Origin: Ancylomarina longa
GTDB lineage: Bacteria > Bacteroidota > Bacteroidia > Bacteroidales > Marinifilaceae
DNA length: 64,000 bases
Direction of reading: 5' to 3'
NCBI RefSeq assembly: GCF_003996985.1
Contig: NZ_RJJX01000004.1
Location: forward strand, 46,419-110,418
Shown: positions 62,395-64,000 of the stretch, in pieces
How the letters are laid out: each line of letters begins with the position of its first letter
Numbering within the stretch: position 1 is the first letter of the stretch
Translations under genes and position numbers: made by a program
The notes under the pieces: generated by a model
The model's database searches: none
What the model saw: the letters and a program-made list of their open reading frames with translations, nothing else
Told to the model about the DNA's origin: nothing

Positions 62395-62916
62395 ATGAAA
62401 AGTATAGAACAATTAGAAATGCATAAAAAACTCCTGGTTGAGAAATTTGGAAATTTTATGGAGAAACAGGAAAATCTTGCTCCTATTGCAGCCCGAATAT
62501 TTGCCACGCTTTTCATTGATAAGGAGAACGGAGAAACATTCGAGGAACTTGTAAATTTTCTGGGTGCCAGTAAAAGCACTATTTCAACTAATTTGAATCA
62601 TCTTACTAAAGCAGGAATGATTGTTTATCATACCAAGCCAGGTGATCGAAAAAAATACTACACCCTGTCCCCTGTTGGATTTCTTGCACGTCTTGAGGAA
62701 AAGGTGGATCAATACAAAACAGAACATCAATTAGTTGAAGAAATAATAGTATTCAAAAGTAAATCTAATCAGATTACTGCAGATCCTGAAAAAATATTTC
62801 AGCAAGACAACGAATCCCCTTATCTCGATTTTCTCGCAAATACAATCACACTATTAGAGCAGTTACGAGATCAAATTAAAACAAAATGCTCCATCTCTAA
62901 TACCCCAACTATCTAA
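62395..62916 (+). CDS. GbsR/MarR-family transcriptional regulator
   Basis: 173 residues. A winged HTH (about 40-105) with FEELVNFLGASKSTISTNLNHL and MIVYHTKPGDRKKYYTLSP is of the GbsR/MarR type, with a helical dimerisation C-terminus. In this phylum such genes are commonly first in RND efflux operons, as here: a lipoprotein adaptor begins about 100 bases later. An inverted repeat over the promoter suggests autoregulation and derepression by a substrate of the pump. The inducer is unknown. Confidence 0.88.
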   Translation: MKSIEQLEMHKKLLVEKFGNFMEKQENLAPIAARIFATLFIDKENGETFEELVNFLGASKSTISTNLNHLTKAGMIVYHTKPGDRKKYYTLSPVGFLARLEEKVDQYKTEHQLVEEIIVFKSKSNQITADPEKIFQQDNESPYLDFLANTITLLEQLRDQIKTKCSISNTPTI

Positions 62917-63017
62917 ATAATAAAAAAGAAAAACATTAAAAACGCATAGATACCTGATTCGTTTTTATCAGAATAACAGGAACTTTAAGTTGTAATAGAT
63001 AACAGTTAAATATGACC

Positions 63018-64000
63018 ATGAAGAAAGTAAATTTACTAGCGAGTATAGCAATCACTGTAATAGGATTAGCTTCTTGTAATTCACCAGCAAATAAGCAAAT
63101 GGGAAGAGGACCAATGCCATTTCCAGTGCAGAAAGTAGAAAAATCGAATGTTACCGTTTATAATGAATATGCAGCAAATATAGAAGGAGAAGAAAATATC
63201 GAAATTAGACCTAAAGTTGATGGTTTTATAGACAAAATTTACATCGACGAAGGATCGGAAGTAAAAAAAGGACAACTTCTTTTTAAGCTAAGTGCTGAAA
63301 CTTTAAATCAACAAGTAAATGCAGCAAGTGCAAATGTCGAAGTTGCAAAAGCACAGGTTGTATCAGCTCAAGTTGAAGTGGATAAAGTTAGTCCACTAGT
63401 TCAAAAAAATATCATCAGCCCAGTACAACTAAAAACTGCTGAAAGTAACTTAAATGCTGCGAAAGCTCAATTAATTGCAGCTCAGGCAGACTATATGAAT
63501 GCCAAAGAAAACTTAGACTACACCTTTATCAAAAGTCCTGTTGATGGAATTGTTGGAAGCATTCCTTACAGAATAGGTAGCCTTGTTGGTCGTTCCGAAG
63601 CTAAGCCGCTTACAACAGTATCAAATATCAGCAATGTATATGCTTATTTCACATTAAACGAAAAGCAATTACTTCAATTTAATCGTCAATTAGATGGTAA
63701 AAGTGTAGCGCAAAAAATAAAATCATTACCGGCAGTAGAATTAATTCTGGCTGATGGTTCGGTTTATGACCACAAAGGTAGAATTGAAACTATTAATGGA
63801 ATGGTGAATCCACGAACCGGAAGCATTAGCTATCGTGCAATATTTCCAAATCCTGATAATTTATTAAGAAGCGGTATTAGTGGTAAAGTTAAATTACCAT
63901 CACAGGTAGATAATGCACTTCTATTACCACAAAAATCAACATTTGAGTTACAAGGTAAACGTTTTGTATATGTAGTTGACAAAGACAATAAGGTGAAATC
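63018..64000 (+). CDS. RND efflux periplasmic adaptor, partial (continues beyond window)
   Basis: Translating from the ATG at 63018 (another lies at 63012) gives an open frame to the window edge, 327 codons. A lipoprotein signal ends in LASC (Cys near residue 20). The lipoyl half VDGFIDKIYIDEGSEVKKGQ near 78 is followed by a coiled-coil region (about 100-160: AASANVEVAKAQVVSAQVEV), the second lipoyl half YTFIKSPVDGIVG and a beta-barrel with TVSNISNVYAYFTLNEKQL. This is a full-size AcrA/MexA-like adaptor, unlike the compact one at 13330-14241. It follows the GbsR/MarR regulator and presumably precedes an AcrB-type permease outside the window. Confidence 0.88.
   Translation, partial: MKKVNLLASIAITVIGLASCNSPANKQMGRGPMPFPVQKVEKSNVTVYNEYAANIEGEENIEIRPKVDGFIDKIYIDEGSEVKKGQLLFKLSAETLNQQVNAASANVEVAKAQVVSAQVEVDKVSPLVQKNIISPVQLKTAESNLNAAKAQLIAAQADYMNAKENLDYTFIKSPVDGIVGSIPYRIGSLVGRSEAKPLTTVSNISNVYAYFTLNEKQLLQFNRQLDGKSVAQKIKSLPAVELILADGSVYDHKGRIETINGMVNPRTGSISYRAIFPNPDNLLRSGISGKVKLPSQVDNALLLPQKSTFELQGKRFVYVVDKDNKVK

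Overview
The window reads as the chromosome of an anaerobic or facultatively anaerobic member of the Bacteroidota, most likely a marine Marinilabiliales-type organism. The basis is the AT-rich sequence, many upstream boxes of the form TAnnTTTG (the Bacteroidota -7 consensus), [FeFe]-hydrogenase-like proteins, class I fumarase, and gene families typical of the phylum. The genus-level assignment is inference. No rRNA, tRNA or CRISPR array was seen. The first gene (a phosphatase) and the last (an efflux adaptor) are cut by the window edges.

Layout. (1) 1-5963, minus strand: a duplicated hydrogen-sensor module, hydrogenase-like PAS protein / SpoIIE phosphatase / [2Fe-2S] ferredoxin / second hydrogenase-like PAS protein / second phosphatase. 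(2) 6129-8050: a 20-bp-periodic repeat array whose unit flips orientation in the middle, a tyrosine-recombinase remnant with a hairpin behind it, two unknown small genes, and the 3' end of a group II intron. (3) 8155-11125: NimA-like flavoprotein, GT2 glycosyltransferase and an ArnT-like glycosyltransferase. (4) 11141-12030: terminator, ISL3-type transposase relic and a 41-bp repeat array. (5) 12034-18797: RND efflux operon, a DUF1080-like protein and a GNAT. (6) 18887-21845: secreted esterase, a second 41-bp array and a CLC transporter. (7) 21980-26657, minus: a nine-gene metal-cofactor cluster (two ferredoxin-type MinD ATPases, DUF89, two NifX/NifB-type proteins, two DUF5320 proteins, a DUF134 regulator and a thioesterase) that resembles the ORP (orange protein) gene set of sulfate reducers, with a 26-bp palindrome on its promoter.

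(8) 26873-36973: SDR, TrpB with an attenuator-like leader, ArfB, class I fumarase, GshAB, MATE and MFS transporters. (9) 36994-37263: seven exact 42-bp repeats, each carrying an inverted repeat, followed by a Cys-rich PAS protein and an outer-membrane protein with a repetitive tail. (10) 39696-44630, minus: two catalytically empty GH2-like sugar-binding proteins, a small secreted protein and a two-component system. (11) 44779-51381: alcohol dehydrogenase, DJ-1, LysR, ArsC-like, MIF tautomerase, aspartate kinase and DAP decarboxylase. (12) 51466-58091, minus: outer-membrane protein, patatin-BamA, GAF protein and azoreductase. (13) 58328-61567: ICMT-like enzyme, LysR, YeiH and TauE (sulfur-oxyanion export theme). 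(14) 61731-64000: DUF202, then a GbsR/MarR regulator with a clear operator followed by an RND adaptor.

The two most unusual themes are the duplicated sensory hydrogenase-phosphatase cassette with one degenerate copy, and a set of four intergenic arrays with a shared spacing of about 41 bp (or half of it), three of which share a TYTGCA-type core.
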